DNA of 43,682 nucleotides from Eubacterium sp. (GTDB lineage: Bacteria > Bacillota > Clostridia > Lachnospirales > Lachnospiraceae): positions 1 through 43,682 of the forward strand of contig JAFRWY010000073.1 in NCBI GenBank assembly GCA_017437905.1, in the 5' to 3' direction. Positions 1-8,379 of this stretch are shown piece by piece. The translations under genes and the position numbers were made by a program. The stretch's first letter is position 1. The number at the start of each line of letters is the position of its first letter. The notes under the pieces are model-generated. The model was not told the DNA's origin and made no database searches. It saw only the letters and a program-made list of their open reading frames with translations.

Positions 1-158
1 AGCTGAAGCAGGCGGATCTGATCTATGAGACCAGGGAGAAGAACTTTATCTATTACACACTGAACACATCCGTGTTTGAAGAGATCATGATGTGGTTCTC
101 GCAGTTTGCGGGAAAAAAGAAGGGGGCAGAGGCACATGAAGAGAGTACGACTGACTAA
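1..158 (+). CDS. ArsR/SdpR-like repressor, C-terminal fragment (5' end outside window)
   Basis: The reading frame is open from the first base and stops at 156-158. About 51 residues remain. The piece starting LKQADLIYETREKNFIYYTL resembles the end of a winged helix, with the beta-wing followed by a final helix (FEEIMMWFSQFAG), as in ArsR-family proteins of the SdpR type. Such proteins repress a small operon that includes their own gene and an SdpI-type membrane protein, which may sequester the repressor. The next gene is an SdpI homologue overlapping this one by 23 bases, which strongly supports the assignment. The DNA-recognition helix lies upstream of the window, so the identity rests on the tail plus the neighbour. 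Confidence 0.7.
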   Translation, partial: LKQADLIYETREKNFIYYTLNTSVFEEIMMWFSQFAGKKKGAEAHEESTTD

Positions 159-786
159 GACAGATCTGCTCTCTGTGGGACTCTGCCTTGTGGCGATCCT
201 TCCGGGGCTTATGGTGTACAGCCGGCTTCCGGATCAGATCCCGACTCATTTCGGCCTGGACGGTCTGCCGAACGGGTATTCCTCCCGGGCATTTGCCGTG
301 TTCGGACTGCCGGTGAGTGTGGCGGTAACGCAGCTGATCTACTGCATCACGACGAATCTCTTACGGAAGGGTCAGGAGATCCGCCGGGCCGAGAAGGTGA
401 TACGCTTCCTTCTCCCGGTCATTCTGTATGTAGTGGAGATCGTCATGCTGATGTATGCCATGGGGAAACTGACGAATATCAGTACGATCGGCGGCGCCCT
501 GATGACGGTGCTGTTTCTGGTCCTCGGAAATTATATGCCGAAGGTCCGGAGATCCACATTTTTCGGGATCCGCACACCGCATACGCTTTCAAATGAAGAG
601 GTCTGGGATAAGACACACCGCTTTGCAGGTATGCTGTATGTGATCGCCGGAATCCTGTGTATGATCATAACGGTGACCGGTCTTTCCTTAGTGACGATCC
701 TGGTTCTCATGGCGTTAACGTTTCTGATCCCGTTCCTTTATTCGGAGATCCTGTACCACAGACTGAAAAAGAACAGAACCGGGTAA
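136..786 (+). CDS. SdpI-family integral membrane protein (DUF1648 plus SdpI domain)
   Basis: A 216-residue membrane protein with about six hydrophobic segments. The N-terminal part carries the DUF1648 signature, a first transmembrane helix followed by LPDQIPTHFGLDG. The C-terminal part has the SdpI-type motif FGIRTPHTLSNEEVWDKTHR between membrane helices. In Bacillus, SdpI gives immunity to the SdpC toxin and sequesters the repressor SdpR. Here no toxin gene is visible, so an immunity or envelope-stress role is inference. I chose ATG 136, behind the purine-rich AGAAGGGGG; an in-frame TTG at 106 lacks a site. Translation is probably coupled to the upstream repressor. A strong terminator follows directly. 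Confidence 0.85.
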   Translation: MKRVRLTKTDLLSVGLCLVAILPGLMVYSRLPDQIPTHFGLDGLPNGYSSRAFAVFGLPVSVAVTQLIYCITTNLLRKGQEIRRAEKVIRFLLPVILYVVEIVMLMYAMGKLTNISTIGGALMTVLFLVLGNYMPKVRRSTFFGIRTPHTLSNEEVWDKTHRFAGMLYVIAGILCMIITVTGLSLVTILVLMALTFLIPFLYSEILYHRLKKNRTG

Positions 787-831
787 CAACGGATTCGCAG
801 GCAGAATTCCTGCGGCTCGTTGTTTCTTTTT
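785..831 (+). terminator. Intrinsic terminator after the SdpI-like gene
   Basis: Inverted repeat AACAACG/CGTTGTT (785-791, 818-824) continued by CGCAGG/CCTGCG (796-801, 809-814) around a seven-base loop. It is followed by a T-rich run and overlaps the stop codon of the upstream gene. Confidence 0.85.
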
Positions 832-842
832 GGGGCTTTTTT

Positions 843-851
843 TGATATAGT
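843..851 (+). promoter_or_regulatory. Possible extended -10 promoter for the apbE operon
   Basis: TGaTATAGT matches an extended -10 element (TG-n-TATAAT). No convincing -35 is seen upstream, where a T-rich terminator tail lies. It is the best candidate between the terminator and apbE. Confidence 0.35.
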
Positions 852-935
852 ACTAATTAGCGGATACCCGTTTTATCCGGCCGGTTTTCGGGGGATGGAA
901 CGGTGAGAAAATGAGGACGGAACGGGGGCTCGTAA

Positions 936-2066
936 ATGGGAGAGACCGTAAAAAGAAGTCTCGGGATCCTGGCCATGGCGGTGGCAGCAGGTGCGCTGAT
1001 CCTGATCGCCATCTGCATGCGTAAGAACGGTTCGGCGGAAGGCGGAGTCACGCTCCGTGATTTTGCCATGGGAAGCGCGGTCACCATAACCCTCTACGGA
1101 GAGCAGGAGCAGCTGGAAGACACGGCGGGAACGGTCATGGAGAAGATCCGCCGGCTGGATGAGGAAGTGATCTCCCGCCGTGCGGAAGGCTCGGAACTGA
1201 GTAACTGGAACAGGAATGCGAAGGCGGGAGAGAAAGTCCCGATCAGCAGCACCCTTTCCCGGGCACTGGACGGATCGGAACTGATCTGGGAGTATGCGGA
1301 TCATGTTCTGGATCTGACCCTCCGGCCGGTGCTGGATACCTGGGGGATCGAGGACAAAGATCCGTCATCCTTTCAGGTTCCTTCGGAGGAAGAACTCCGG
1401 GAGGCGGCGGGACACACCGGGATGGATAAGATCACACGGGGAGACGGCCTTGCCAGAAGCAGTGAGGATGTGACACTGGATCTCGGTGCCGTCGGGAAGG
1501 GATATGCTCTGGATATCGCATACGATTATCTGATACTGGGAGAGCATTCCAAACCGGCGTATGATGCGAATGAATTACGAAACGGAAGAAGCAGCAGGGT
1601 GACCGGTGGGGTGATCGCCGTGGGCGGAAGTGTGATGGTGTTCGGAAGCAAGGCGGACGGAAGCGATTTCAAGGTCGGTGTCCGGGATCCGGAGGGACAG
1701 CCGGAGGATGTGATCGGTACCATTTCCGTTCCGTCCGGGTACGGAAGAACCTGTGTGTCCACCTCCGGCGGATACGAAAAGTATATCGAGAAGGATGGCG
1801 TCCGCTATCATCATATCATCGATCCCAGGACCATGCATCCGGCGGAGAGCGGTCTTAAATCCGTAACGGTGGTATGCACGGGGGAACAGGCTGCAGGCTG
1901 GGAAGGACTGGTCAGTGACGGACTTTCCACCGCATGTTTTATCCTGGGGGAGAAGGCGTCGCTTCCGCTTCTTTCTTCTCTGAATGCCGAGGCCGTGATG
2001 ATACGTGAGGATGGCAGTATCTATGTGACAGACGGGCTGAAGGAGGCCTGGCAGGAGACCCGGTAA
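936..2066 (+). CDS. apbE: FAD:protein FMN transferase (ApbE), membrane-anchored
   Basis: A 376-residue protein. An N-terminal hydrophobic segment (about residues 8-27) would export and anchor it outside the membrane; no canonical lipobox is seen. ApbE hallmarks are present: the start of the domain (RDFAMGSAVTITLYG, 41-55), LDLGAVGKGYALD (181-193), STSGGYEKY (275-283), HHIIDPRTM (292-300) and SDGLSTA (327-333). The family uses FAD to attach FMN covalently to Thr in [ST]-x-A-T motifs of exported proteins, notably RnfD and RnfG. Both targets occur in the fused protein at 9707-11572. A short insertion near 210-222 (ANELRNGRSSR) is less conserved. The ribosome site (CGGGGGC) is mediocre. glgX follows after 12 bases, so the genes are probably co-transcribed. 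Confidence 0.95.
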   Translation: MGETVKRSLGILAMAVAAGALILIAICMRKNGSAEGGVTLRDFAMGSAVTITLYGEQEQLEDTAGTVMEKIRRLDEEVISRRAEGSELSNWNRNAKAGEKVPISSTLSRALDGSELIWEYADHVLDLTLRPVLDTWGIEDKDPSSFQVPSEEELREAAGHTGMDKITRGDGLARSSEDVTLDLGAVGKGYALDIAYDYLILGEHSKPAYDANELRNGRSSRVTGGVIAVGGSVMVFGSKADGSDFKVGVRDPEGQPEDVIGTISVPSGYGRTCVSTSGGYEKYIEKDGVRYHHIIDPRTMHPAESGLKSVTVVCTGEQAAGWEGLVSDGLSTACFILGEKASLPLLSSLNAEAVMIREDGSIYVTDGLKEAWQETR

Positions 2067-2078
2067 AGGAGGTTGACC

Positions 2079-4262
2079 ATGTTACGTTTAGACAGTTTTC
2101 CGACCCATGAGAAGGACGGGATCCGCTATCGGCGTGGACGCGTATATCCCTTCGGCGGGACGCTTATGTCCGATGGTTCCCTGAATTTTTCGGTGTACTC
2201 CAAGGATGCCACGGCCTGTGATCTTCTGCTGTTTCATGCGGGGGAGGATGAGCCGTTCTTTCGCATCCGGTATCCGGAGGAATTCCGGATCGGAAATGTA
2301 TTCTCCATTATCATTTACGATCTGAATTATGAAGATCTGGAATACGGTTACTGTATGGAAGGACCCTACGCACCGGAGAAAGGACTCCGGTTCAAAAAGG
2401 AGAAGGTGCTTCTGGATCCTTATGCGCGGCTGGTCAGCGGACGGGATCGCTGGGGGGAAAAGACCGGACCGGTCCGGGGGAGGATCATTCCGGTGGATTA
2501 TGACTGGGAGGATGATAAACCGCTGGAGATCCCCATGAAGGATCTGGTGATCTATGAAGCCCATGTGCGCGGGTTTACGAAGGATCCCTCTTCGGGAGTC
2601 AGATTCGGAGGAACCTACGGCGGCCTGGTGGAGAAGATCCCGTATCTTCGGGAACTGGGAGTAAACTGTGTCGAACTGCTTCCGATCTTTGAATTCGATG
2701 AGCTGGAGAATACTCGGACGGCAGAAGGAAAAACGCTTTATAATTACTGGGGTTATTCCAGCGTGGATTTCTATGCACCGAAATCCGGATACGCAGCCAC
2801 CGGTGCCTGGGGGCTTGCGGCGGACGAACTGAAAGGAACCATCAAACGTCTGCATAAGGCCGGGATCGAAGTGATCCTGGATGTGGTCTTTAATCATACA
2901 GCGGAAATGGGGGCCGACGGGCCGTACATCTCCTTCCGGGGGATCGACAACCGGACCTATTACCTCCTGACACCGGAGGGAGAATACTATAATTACAGTG
3001 GCTGCGGGAATACCATGAACTGTAACAATCCGGTGGTCCGTACATTTATCCTGGATGTGCTCCGTTACTGGGTGACGGACTATCATATCGACGGTTTCCG
3101 GTTCGATCTGGCAGCCATCCTGTCCCGGGATGAGAACGGGGAACCCATGCAGAATCCTCCGCTTCTGGAGACCCTGGCTCAGGATGTGATCCTGGGAAGG
3201 ACCAAGCTGATCGCGGAGGCCTGGGATGCGGCGGGACTTTACCAGCTGGGGCATTTTCCTTCCTGGGGACGCTGGGCGGAGTGGAACGGAAAGTTCCGGG
3301 ATTCTCTTCGGAGATTTCTGCGGGGAGAGGCAGAGGTCTGGCCGGAGCTGGTGCTTCGGCTGCAGGGGTCACCGGATCTCCACGGCAGCCGGGTACCTGC
3401 GGCTTCCATCAATTTCATCACCTGCCATGACGGCTTCACCCTGAACGATCTTTTCTCCTTCAACGAGAAGCATAACCTGTTAAACGGAGAGGAGAACCGG
3501 GATGGCTGTAATGATAACTGCAGCTGGAACTGCGGAGTGGAAGGGGCCACGGAGGATCCGGAGGTGAATGCCCTTCGGAGGCGGCAGGTGAAGAATGCCA
3601 TGGCGCTGCTCCTTATGTCCCGGGGTGTGCCCATGCTGCTGGCGGGCGATGAATTCCTGAATACGCAGGATGGCAATAACAACGCTTACTGTCAGGACGG
3701 ACCGGTTTCATGGCTGAACTGGGATGCGCTTTCCCGGAATCAGGATGTGTTCCGGTTTGTACAGAAGATGCTAAGGCTCCGAAGGGAGCATCCGGTACTC
3801 CGGAGCAATACCTTCCGGATGGAGCATAATGCCAGCGGATATCCGGAGTTATCCTTCCATGGTACCGTTCCCTGGGATATGGACCTTACGGGTCCGGCCC
3901 TCTGCTTCGGCATGATGTATGCGGAGCCGGATGCGGAGTACGGGACGGGAGAGGACTGCTTCCTTTACTCAGCGATGAACGCCTTCTGGGAAGAGAAGAC
4001 TTTCGGACTGCCGATCCTGCCGGAGGGCTTCCGGTGGACGGTTTATGCATGCTCTTCGGATGAGGCAGAGGAATCGGATGGGTATATCCCGGAAGGAGAG
4101 ATCCGTCTGAAACCGAGAAGTCTTACGGTGCTTCTGGGGCGCCGCCCCGGAGCTGTGAGTGAGAATACAGAACTGGTGAAGACGGGACGTGCAACAAAAA
4201 AGACAAAGACTGGAACAGCGGATGGACGAAAGAAGACAGGGCGGAAAACTGAAAAAGGGTGA
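2079..4262 (+). CDS. glgX: Glycogen debranching enzyme (GlgX/isoamylase type, GH13)
   Basis: A 727-residue GH13 enzyme expected to cut alpha-1,6 branches of glycogen or limit dextrins in the cytoplasm. An N-terminal CBM48-like beta-sandwich (about 20-120) precedes the barrel. Catalytic signatures are clear: DVVFNHT (region I, near 268), the nucleophile Asp in GFRFDLAAIL (about 343), the acid/base Glu in LIAEAWDA (about 380) and the stabilising Asp in TCHDGFTLND (about 451). The start is ATG 2079, six bases after AAAGGAGG; an in-frame TTG at 2073 directly abuts that site and is too close to use. The C-terminus is Lys/Thr-rich (KKTKTGTADGRKKTGRKTEKG) and overlaps the next gene. It sits between apbE and genes linked to flavin/redox functions, with no obvious functional tie. 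Confidence 0.92.
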   Translation: MLRLDSFPTHEKDGIRYRRGRVYPFGGTLMSDGSLNFSVYSKDATACDLLLFHAGEDEPFFRIRYPEEFRIGNVFSIIIYDLNYEDLEYGYCMEGPYAPEKGLRFKKEKVLLDPYARLVSGRDRWGEKTGPVRGRIIPVDYDWEDDKPLEIPMKDLVIYEAHVRGFTKDPSSGVRFGGTYGGLVEKIPYLRELGVNCVELLPIFEFDELENTRTAEGKTLYNYWGYSSVDFYAPKSGYAATGAWGLAADELKGTIKRLHKAGIEVILDVVFNHTAEMGADGPYISFRGIDNRTYYLLTPEGEYYNYSGCGNTMNCNNPVVRTFILDVLRYWVTDYHIDGFRFDLAAILSRDENGEPMQNPPLLETLAQDVILGRTKLIAEAWDAAGLYQLGHFPSWGRWAEWNGKFRDSLRRFLRGEAEVWPELVLRLQGSPDLHGSRVPAASINFITCHDGFTLNDLFSFNEKHNLLNGEENRDGCNDNCSWNCGVEGATEDPEVNALRRRQVKNAMALLLMSRGVPMLLAGDEFLNTQDGNNNAYCQDGPVSWLNWDALSRNQDVFRFVQKMLRLRREHPVLRSNTFRMEHNASGYPELSFHGTVPWDMDLTGPALCFGMMYAEPDAEYGTGEDCFLYSAMNAFWEEKTFGLPILPEGFRWTVYACSSDEAEESDGYIPEGEIRLKPRSLTVLLGRRPGAVSENTELVKTGRATKKTKTGTADGRKKTGRKTEKG

Positions 4263-4575
4263 TCTTATCCTGTTTCTCTGTATCCTTGCACTCTCGGGGT
4301 GGATCTGGCTGGCGGTTCATTTCCTCAGCGGGAAGGGCGCAAAGGTGGTGATCACGGATGCGGAGCATACAAGGATCACGCTTTCTCTGGATGAGGATAC
4401 GGAACAGCGTATTGATTCCGGGGACGGCTGGAACCTGGTGCGGATCCGGGACGGAAAGGTAAGTGTTTCGGCTGCGGACTGTCCGGAGCAGCTCTGTGTC
4501 CGTCACAGTCCCATCGACACGGCGGGGGAGACCATCATCTGCCTTCCACATAAGCTGACAGTGGAGGTGCAGTGA
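4222..4575 (+). CDS. NusG domain II-containing membrane-anchored protein
   Basis: A protein of about 117 residues: a short basic N-terminus, one transmembrane segment (LILFLCILALSGWIWLAVHF) and an extracytoplasmic domain ending DCPEQLCVRHSPI...ICLPHKLTVEV. That C-terminal pattern, with its paired and later Cys and the PHKL motif, is typical of the NusG_II family, small anchored proteins often found next to Gx-transporter genes and FMN-binding proteins in clostridia. Its biochemical role is unknown; it is not the transcription factor NusG. The start is uncertain: ATG 4222 is preferred, and an in-frame GTG at 4189 would add 11 residues. Either overlaps the end of glgX, and the stop overlaps the next start, indicating translational coupling. 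Confidence 0.82.
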   Translation: MDERRQGGKLKKGDLILFLCILALSGWIWLAVHFLSGKGAKVVITDAEHTRITLSLDEDTEQRIDSGDGWNLVRIRDGKVSVSAADCPEQLCVRHSPIDTAGETIICLPHKLTVEVQ

Positions 4576-5111
4576 TGAGTAAGAATAAAAGGATCGCATA
4601 TCGCGGCTGCCTTCTGGCGCTGGCGCTGGTTCTTTCCTATCTGGAGAGCCTGATCCCGGTGTTTTACGGGATTCCGGGTATTCGTATCGGCCTTGCGAAC
4701 ATCGTGACGGTGTACACGCTGTACCGGCTTTCCGCTGCGGATGCATGCTTTGTTTCCGTCGGAAGGATCCTGCTTTCGGCCCTTCTCTTCGGAAATGTGA
4801 TGACCATGATCTACAGTCTGGCGGGAGCGGCGCTCAGTATGGGAGTCATGCTTCTGGCAAAACCGATCCCGAAGCTTTCCGCCATGGGTGTCAGTGTGCT
4901 GGGCGGTGTATTTCATAATATCGGACAGGTGGTGGCTGCGGCCTTTCTGCTGGAGACCGGAGGAATCCTTACATTTCTTTCCGTTCTTCTGCCGGTAGGA
5001 GCTGTGGCAGGAGCTGTGGTAGGTGTAGTGGCAGCAATCCTGATCCGGAGAGTCCCCATCGAGGATGCGCCGGACATGAGGGATGATAATGAAGATGACG
5101 GATCCACGTGA
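4575..5111 (+). CDS. Gx transporter family protein (annotated elsewhere as heptaprenyl diphosphate synthase component I)
   Basis: A polytopic membrane protein of 178 residues with about five to six helices. The first half contains YLESLIPVFYGIPGIRIGLANIVTVYTLY, diagnostic of the Hpre_diP_synt_I/Gx transporter family; the second half has GGVFHNIGQVVAA. Although named after a prenyl synthase subunit, the family resembles small-molecule uptake S-components and its substrate is unproven. ATG 4575 overlaps the TGA of the NusG_II gene (TGATG), with GGAGG seven bases upstream. The Asp-rich tail (EDAPDMRDDNEDDGST) is unusual but short. The apbE-linked position suggests a role tied to flavin or quinone supply for exported redox proteins; this is inference. 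Confidence 0.82.
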   Translation: MSKNKRIAYRGCLLALALVLSYLESLIPVFYGIPGIRIGLANIVTVYTLYRLSAADACFVSVGRILLSALLFGNVMTMIYSLAGAALSMGVMLLAKPIPKLSAMGVSVLGGVFHNIGQVVAAAFLLETGGILTFLSVLLPVGAVAGAVVGVVAAILIRRVPIEDAPDMRDDNEDDGST

Positions 5112-5224
5112 AGGGTCCGATGGATTTTGGCGCGATTGTACAGTTGATATTACGGATGATCCTGAGGGGGTGAGAGGAAGCAAAAAGACAGGTGTGAATG
5201 GTGTAATGTACGGAAGGTGAAGGA

Positions 5225-8200
5225 ATGAAAGGGTTTTATGTTAAAAAGGGGAACATGTGGCGTAATCTGTCAGTAAGAATCCTGCTTGCGGGAGCACTGC
5301 TTCTGGCGTTTCTTATGGTTTCGGGCATGGTTGTGAAAGCAGAGGGTGAGAATGCTGTTGTAGAGGTTACCTACGTAAACGGGGATATCACAGAGTACGA
5401 AACATTTGATGAGGCAACGACGAATCTTGACGGGGTCGTCAGCATCGTGCTGCTGAAGAATGTGGAATCCACCCATCAGGTGGTGATCCCGAAAGGAACG
5501 GATATCACCCTTGATCTGAATAACTGTGGGATTACAAGAACAGCCGGAGAGGGTATCTTTCTGGTGAAAGGAAAGCTCACCCTGACGGATTCCAGGGTGA
5601 TAAATGGTGAGGCGAAGGTGGTAGACTCGATCTGTGTCGGGGCGGACCATCTTGCACAGTTTGGGGATGATGCTTCTTTCAAACCTTGTTTAATCGTGGA
5701 GGGCGGATACATCACCGGTGGCGGCGGAACGGCCTGCGGCGGTGCAGTTGCCGTGGATGGCGGTACATTTATCATGGAAGCGGGTACGATCTTCGGTTGT
5801 AAGGCCGAAGGAGATAAAACGCCCTTCGGAGAAATGGATGATCCTGCGTTTTATCCCGGCGGCGGCGCAGTCTATGTGAATTCCGGTGAATTTATCATGA
5901 AAGGCGGAGAACTGTTCGGAAACAAGGCGGATACGGATTCAGAGCGTTCTGCCGGTGGGGCCATCGGAATGAAGGAAGGCTCCATCACCATAGATGACGC
6001 AATTGTTTCATCGAATTATTGCTCCGGATATGGCGGAGGCATCTATATTGCGGGGAAGGCGGATATTCATAACAATGCTTATGTTATACGCAATGAGGCG
6101 GAATGCGGCGGAGCAATCTATGCCGCCCTGCTCTCAGATACATCCCTGAGTGAGGCGTATCTTTTTGACAATGAAGCAAAGGCCGGTGGTGCTATTTATG
6201 CTGCAGGCATGCTTTCGATCACTGACGGAAACATAACGGATAACAAGGCTCAGTACGGAGGGGCGATTTATACCCAAAGCCTGGCCGAAGGAGACTGTAC
6301 ACTTTATATTAATGGCGAAACGGAGATCCTGCAGAATACGGATGAAACATATGGTGGGGTCGTTATCACGGAGAATACCGAGCTGCATCTGAAAGGACGT
6401 GTCTCGATTTGGAATAACGTAGCGGAATCAACCAACAGTAATCTCTGTCTTCTGGGGAAGAATTACATTTTCTTTGATGGGGAAGTGAAGAAACGGTATG
6501 GGCTCGGCCTGAATCCCCGGAATGTCGATCTTTCTTCAGGCTACGGTGAGATCATTACCATGGGCTGGAGTGAGTATATGAAGGATAAGGATCCGAATAC
6601 GCTTTTCACTCTTGAAAATGGTAACTATAAGCTGAAGACCGGCTCCAGGAATGAGGTTTACCTTCTGGATGCGAATACGGAGTATCGAAATGTGAGCTTT
6701 GTCGAGTATTCGGGAGAGGAGCCTATCCAGGATTACATGATCGCAGAATCCGTGAAGACCATGCTGCTTCCGGGCATGGAGATGATCGGGCGAATCCATA
6801 CGGGCTGGACCGTGGACGGCAAGGATAAGGTCTATGGGATCGGCGAGGAGTACACATTTGAAAGTGTTCAGGATATCACCTTTGCGGCGGCAAGCGAAGA
6901 GGGGTATATCACAATGTATGAGCCCCTTGACGGGAAGATACCGGCAACCTGGAGTCAGGACGGCGATGAAGGCTGGGTGGCCATCGGAGGTTATGTGTGT
7001 CATTATGGGGAGGCAGATACGCAATCCCGGCTGATCACGGAACCGATAGATCTGACTGGGGCACAAGCTGCGGTTCTCATGTTTTATTACACAAACAGTG
7101 ACGATGGTGAACATGCGGATACACTGGATGTGTCGTACCGTGTGGACGGCGGAGAATGGTCGGAGCCCATTCTGACCATTACAGAGCCGAGTGAGGGATG
7201 GTACTACCATAGCGTAGAGCTCCCCGAGGAAGCTTTTACTTCGAAGGTGGAGCTTGGATTTCAGGCAACGTCGAAAGAAAAACAGACGATCAGCCTTTTC
7301 GGTGTTCTGGTCAACATCCCGGGGCATTACTGGGAGTTTGAACTGGCGGAAAGTGGGGATGAGATTCTCGCTTCCTGTGTAAATGTGCCGCACTGTGATT
7401 CGGGTGGAAAGGCTTCGGTTTCGATCCGCGCACCGAAAATGACTGCCTACATGGATGGCAAGAGCCCGCTGGCCACGCTGGAGGATCTGGATGCCTTTAA
7501 TAAGCTTACCGGTTTGGAGCTTACTGAGGACTATATCTGGTACTCTGACGCAGAAGGAAACGAACTGGAGCAGGCACCGACCGGGCCCGGTACCTATATG
7601 GCGAACATAACGATCGGTGGCGAAACGGATTCCGTAACGGCTTCCGTAGAGTATACCATTACTGCTTCCTATGAATGGGTGGATGGTGTGTGGTACAACA
7701 AGGACGGTACCCAGACCTATAAATACACTGCAAAGTGGAAGAAGATCGAAAAAGGAAAAACCTATGTGGACGAGGCAGGACGGTCTCCGAAAAACTGCTG
7801 GCGCAGGATCGATGGCAAATGGTACTACTTTGACAAGGCGGGATGCGTGGAAACCAACTGCTACCGCAAGGGCTGGTATCTTTCAAAGGACGGCTCGTGG
7901 GACGGAAAGGAGCAAGGCTCAGGCTGGGTCGAGACCGAGAAGGGATGGAAGTATGCGGGTTCGTCGAAAAACTTCCTGAAGAATACATGGATGATGATCG
8001 ACGGAAAGTGGTACTATTTCTACGCGGACGGAACCGCAGCGGAAAATGAATTTGTTGGCGGATACTGGCTAAGAAAAGACAGCTGCTTCTGGGACGGAGG
8101 CAAGAAGTCAACCTGGCATAAGTTTAATGCCAAAACCTGGTGGTACGGCTCTGACGAGTGGTATGCCCATGGTAAAACCTATAAGATCGACGGCACGGAA

Positions 8201-8239
8201 TACCGGTTCGACAGGAACGGATACTGGGTTGAAAAATAA
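5225..8239 (+). CDS. Large secreted beta-helix surface protein with cell-wall-binding repeats
   Basis: A 1004-residue exported protein. The N-terminus is basic, then hydrophobic (about 17-37), with a plausible signal peptidase site after VKA (39). Residues about 45-410 form a right-handed beta-helix-like region rich in repeated GG-A-[IV]-Y strings (GGAVYVNSGEF, GGGIYIAGKAD, GGAIYAALLS, GGAIYTQS), as in polymorphic outer-surface and adhesin-type proteins. A middle region (about 480-830) shows a beta-sandwich-like stretch (DTLDVSYRVDGGEWSEP). The C-terminus (about 820-1004) has aromatic wall-binding modules (GKWYYFDKAG, GKWYYFYADG). No LPxTG motif is seen, so retention would be non-covalent. 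The ligand is unknown. The gene stands alone: a 113-base gap upstream and a terminator directly downstream. Its base composition appears more AT-rich than neighbouring genes, so lateral gain is possible. Confidence 0.8.
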   Translation: MKGFYVKKGNMWRNLSVRILLAGALLLAFLMVSGMVVKAEGENAVVEVTYVNGDITEYETFDEATTNLDGVVSIVLLKNVESTHQVVIPKGTDITLDLNNCGITRTAGEGIFLVKGKLTLTDSRVINGEAKVVDSICVGADHLAQFGDDASFKPCLIVEGGYITGGGGTACGGAVAVDGGTFIMEAGTIFGCKAEGDKTPFGEMDDPAFYPGGGAVYVNSGEFIMKGGELFGNKADTDSERSAGGAIGMKEGSITIDDAIVSSNYCSGYGGGIYIAGKADIHNNAYVIRNEAECGGAIYAALLSDTSLSEAYLFDNEAKAGGAIYAAGMLSITDGNITDNKAQYGGAIYTQSLAEGDCTLYINGETEILQNTDETYGGVVITENTELHLKGRVSIWNNVAESTNSNLCLLGKNYIFFDGEVKKRYGLGLNPRNVDLSSGYGEIITMGWSEYMKDKDPNTLFTLENGNYKLKTGSRNEVYLLDANTEYRNVSFVEYSGEEPIQDYMIAESVKTMLLPGMEMIGRIHTGWTVDGKDKVYGIGEEYTFESVQDITFAAASEEGYITMYEPLDGKIPATWSQDGDEGWVAIGGYVCHYGEADTQSRLITEPIDLTGAQAAVLMFYYTNSDDGEHADTLDVSYRVDGGEWSEPILTITEPSEGWYYHSVELPEEAFTSKVELGFQATSKEKQTISLFGVLVNIPGHYWEFELAESGDEILASCVNVPHCDSGGKASVSIRAPKMTAYMDGKSPLATLEDLDAFNKLTGLELTEDYIWYSDAEGNELEQAPTGPGTYMANITIGGETDSVTASVEYTITASYEWVDGVWYNKDGTQTYKYTAKWKKIEKGKTYVDEAGRSPKNCWRRIDGKWYYFDKAGCVETNCYRKGWYLSKDGSWDGKEQGSGWVETEKGWKYAGSSKNFLKNTWMMIDGKWYYFYADGTAAENEFVGGYWLRKDSCFWDGGKKSTWHKFNAKTWWYGSDEWYAHGKTYKIDGTEYRFDRNGYWVEK

Positions 8240-8245
8240 CATAAA

Positions 8246-8280
8246 AAATGCGGGGTTTGGGTTGCACAGACCCCGCATTT
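8246..8280 (+). terminator. Intrinsic terminator after the surface protein gene
   Basis: Perfect 11-bp stem, AAATGCGGGGT (8246-8256) with ACCCCGCATTT (8270-8280), loop of 13 bases. A-rich on the left and T-rich on the right arm; it separates the surface gene from rnf. Confidence 0.9.
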
Positions 8281-8316
8281 CGTATAAAATAACTATATGT
8301 AGCGTATATCATCAGT

Positions 8317-8346
8317 TTGTGTCGATACATGTTGTGTCGACATAAT
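8317..8346 (+). promoter_or_regulatory. Candidate rnf promoter with an embedded direct repeat
   Basis: TTGTGT (8317-8322), an 18-base spacer and CATAAT (8341-8346) make a plausible sigma-A promoter 34 bases upstream of rnfC. TTGTGTCGATA (8317-8327) is repeated as TTGTGTCGACA (8332-8342), offset by 15 bases, and the second copy contains the perfect palindrome TGTCGACA. The repeat could be a regulator site; no known factor is assigned. Confidence 0.45.
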
Positions 8347-8379
8347 CTGTTTTCATAGAAGATCAGGAAAGGCATAAGG

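Noticed and set aside
2088-3254. 388-residue open frame on the minus strand
   Set aside because: It lies wholly opposite glgX, whose catalytic motifs are intact. The product has no recognisable domain and is a codon-bias shadow.
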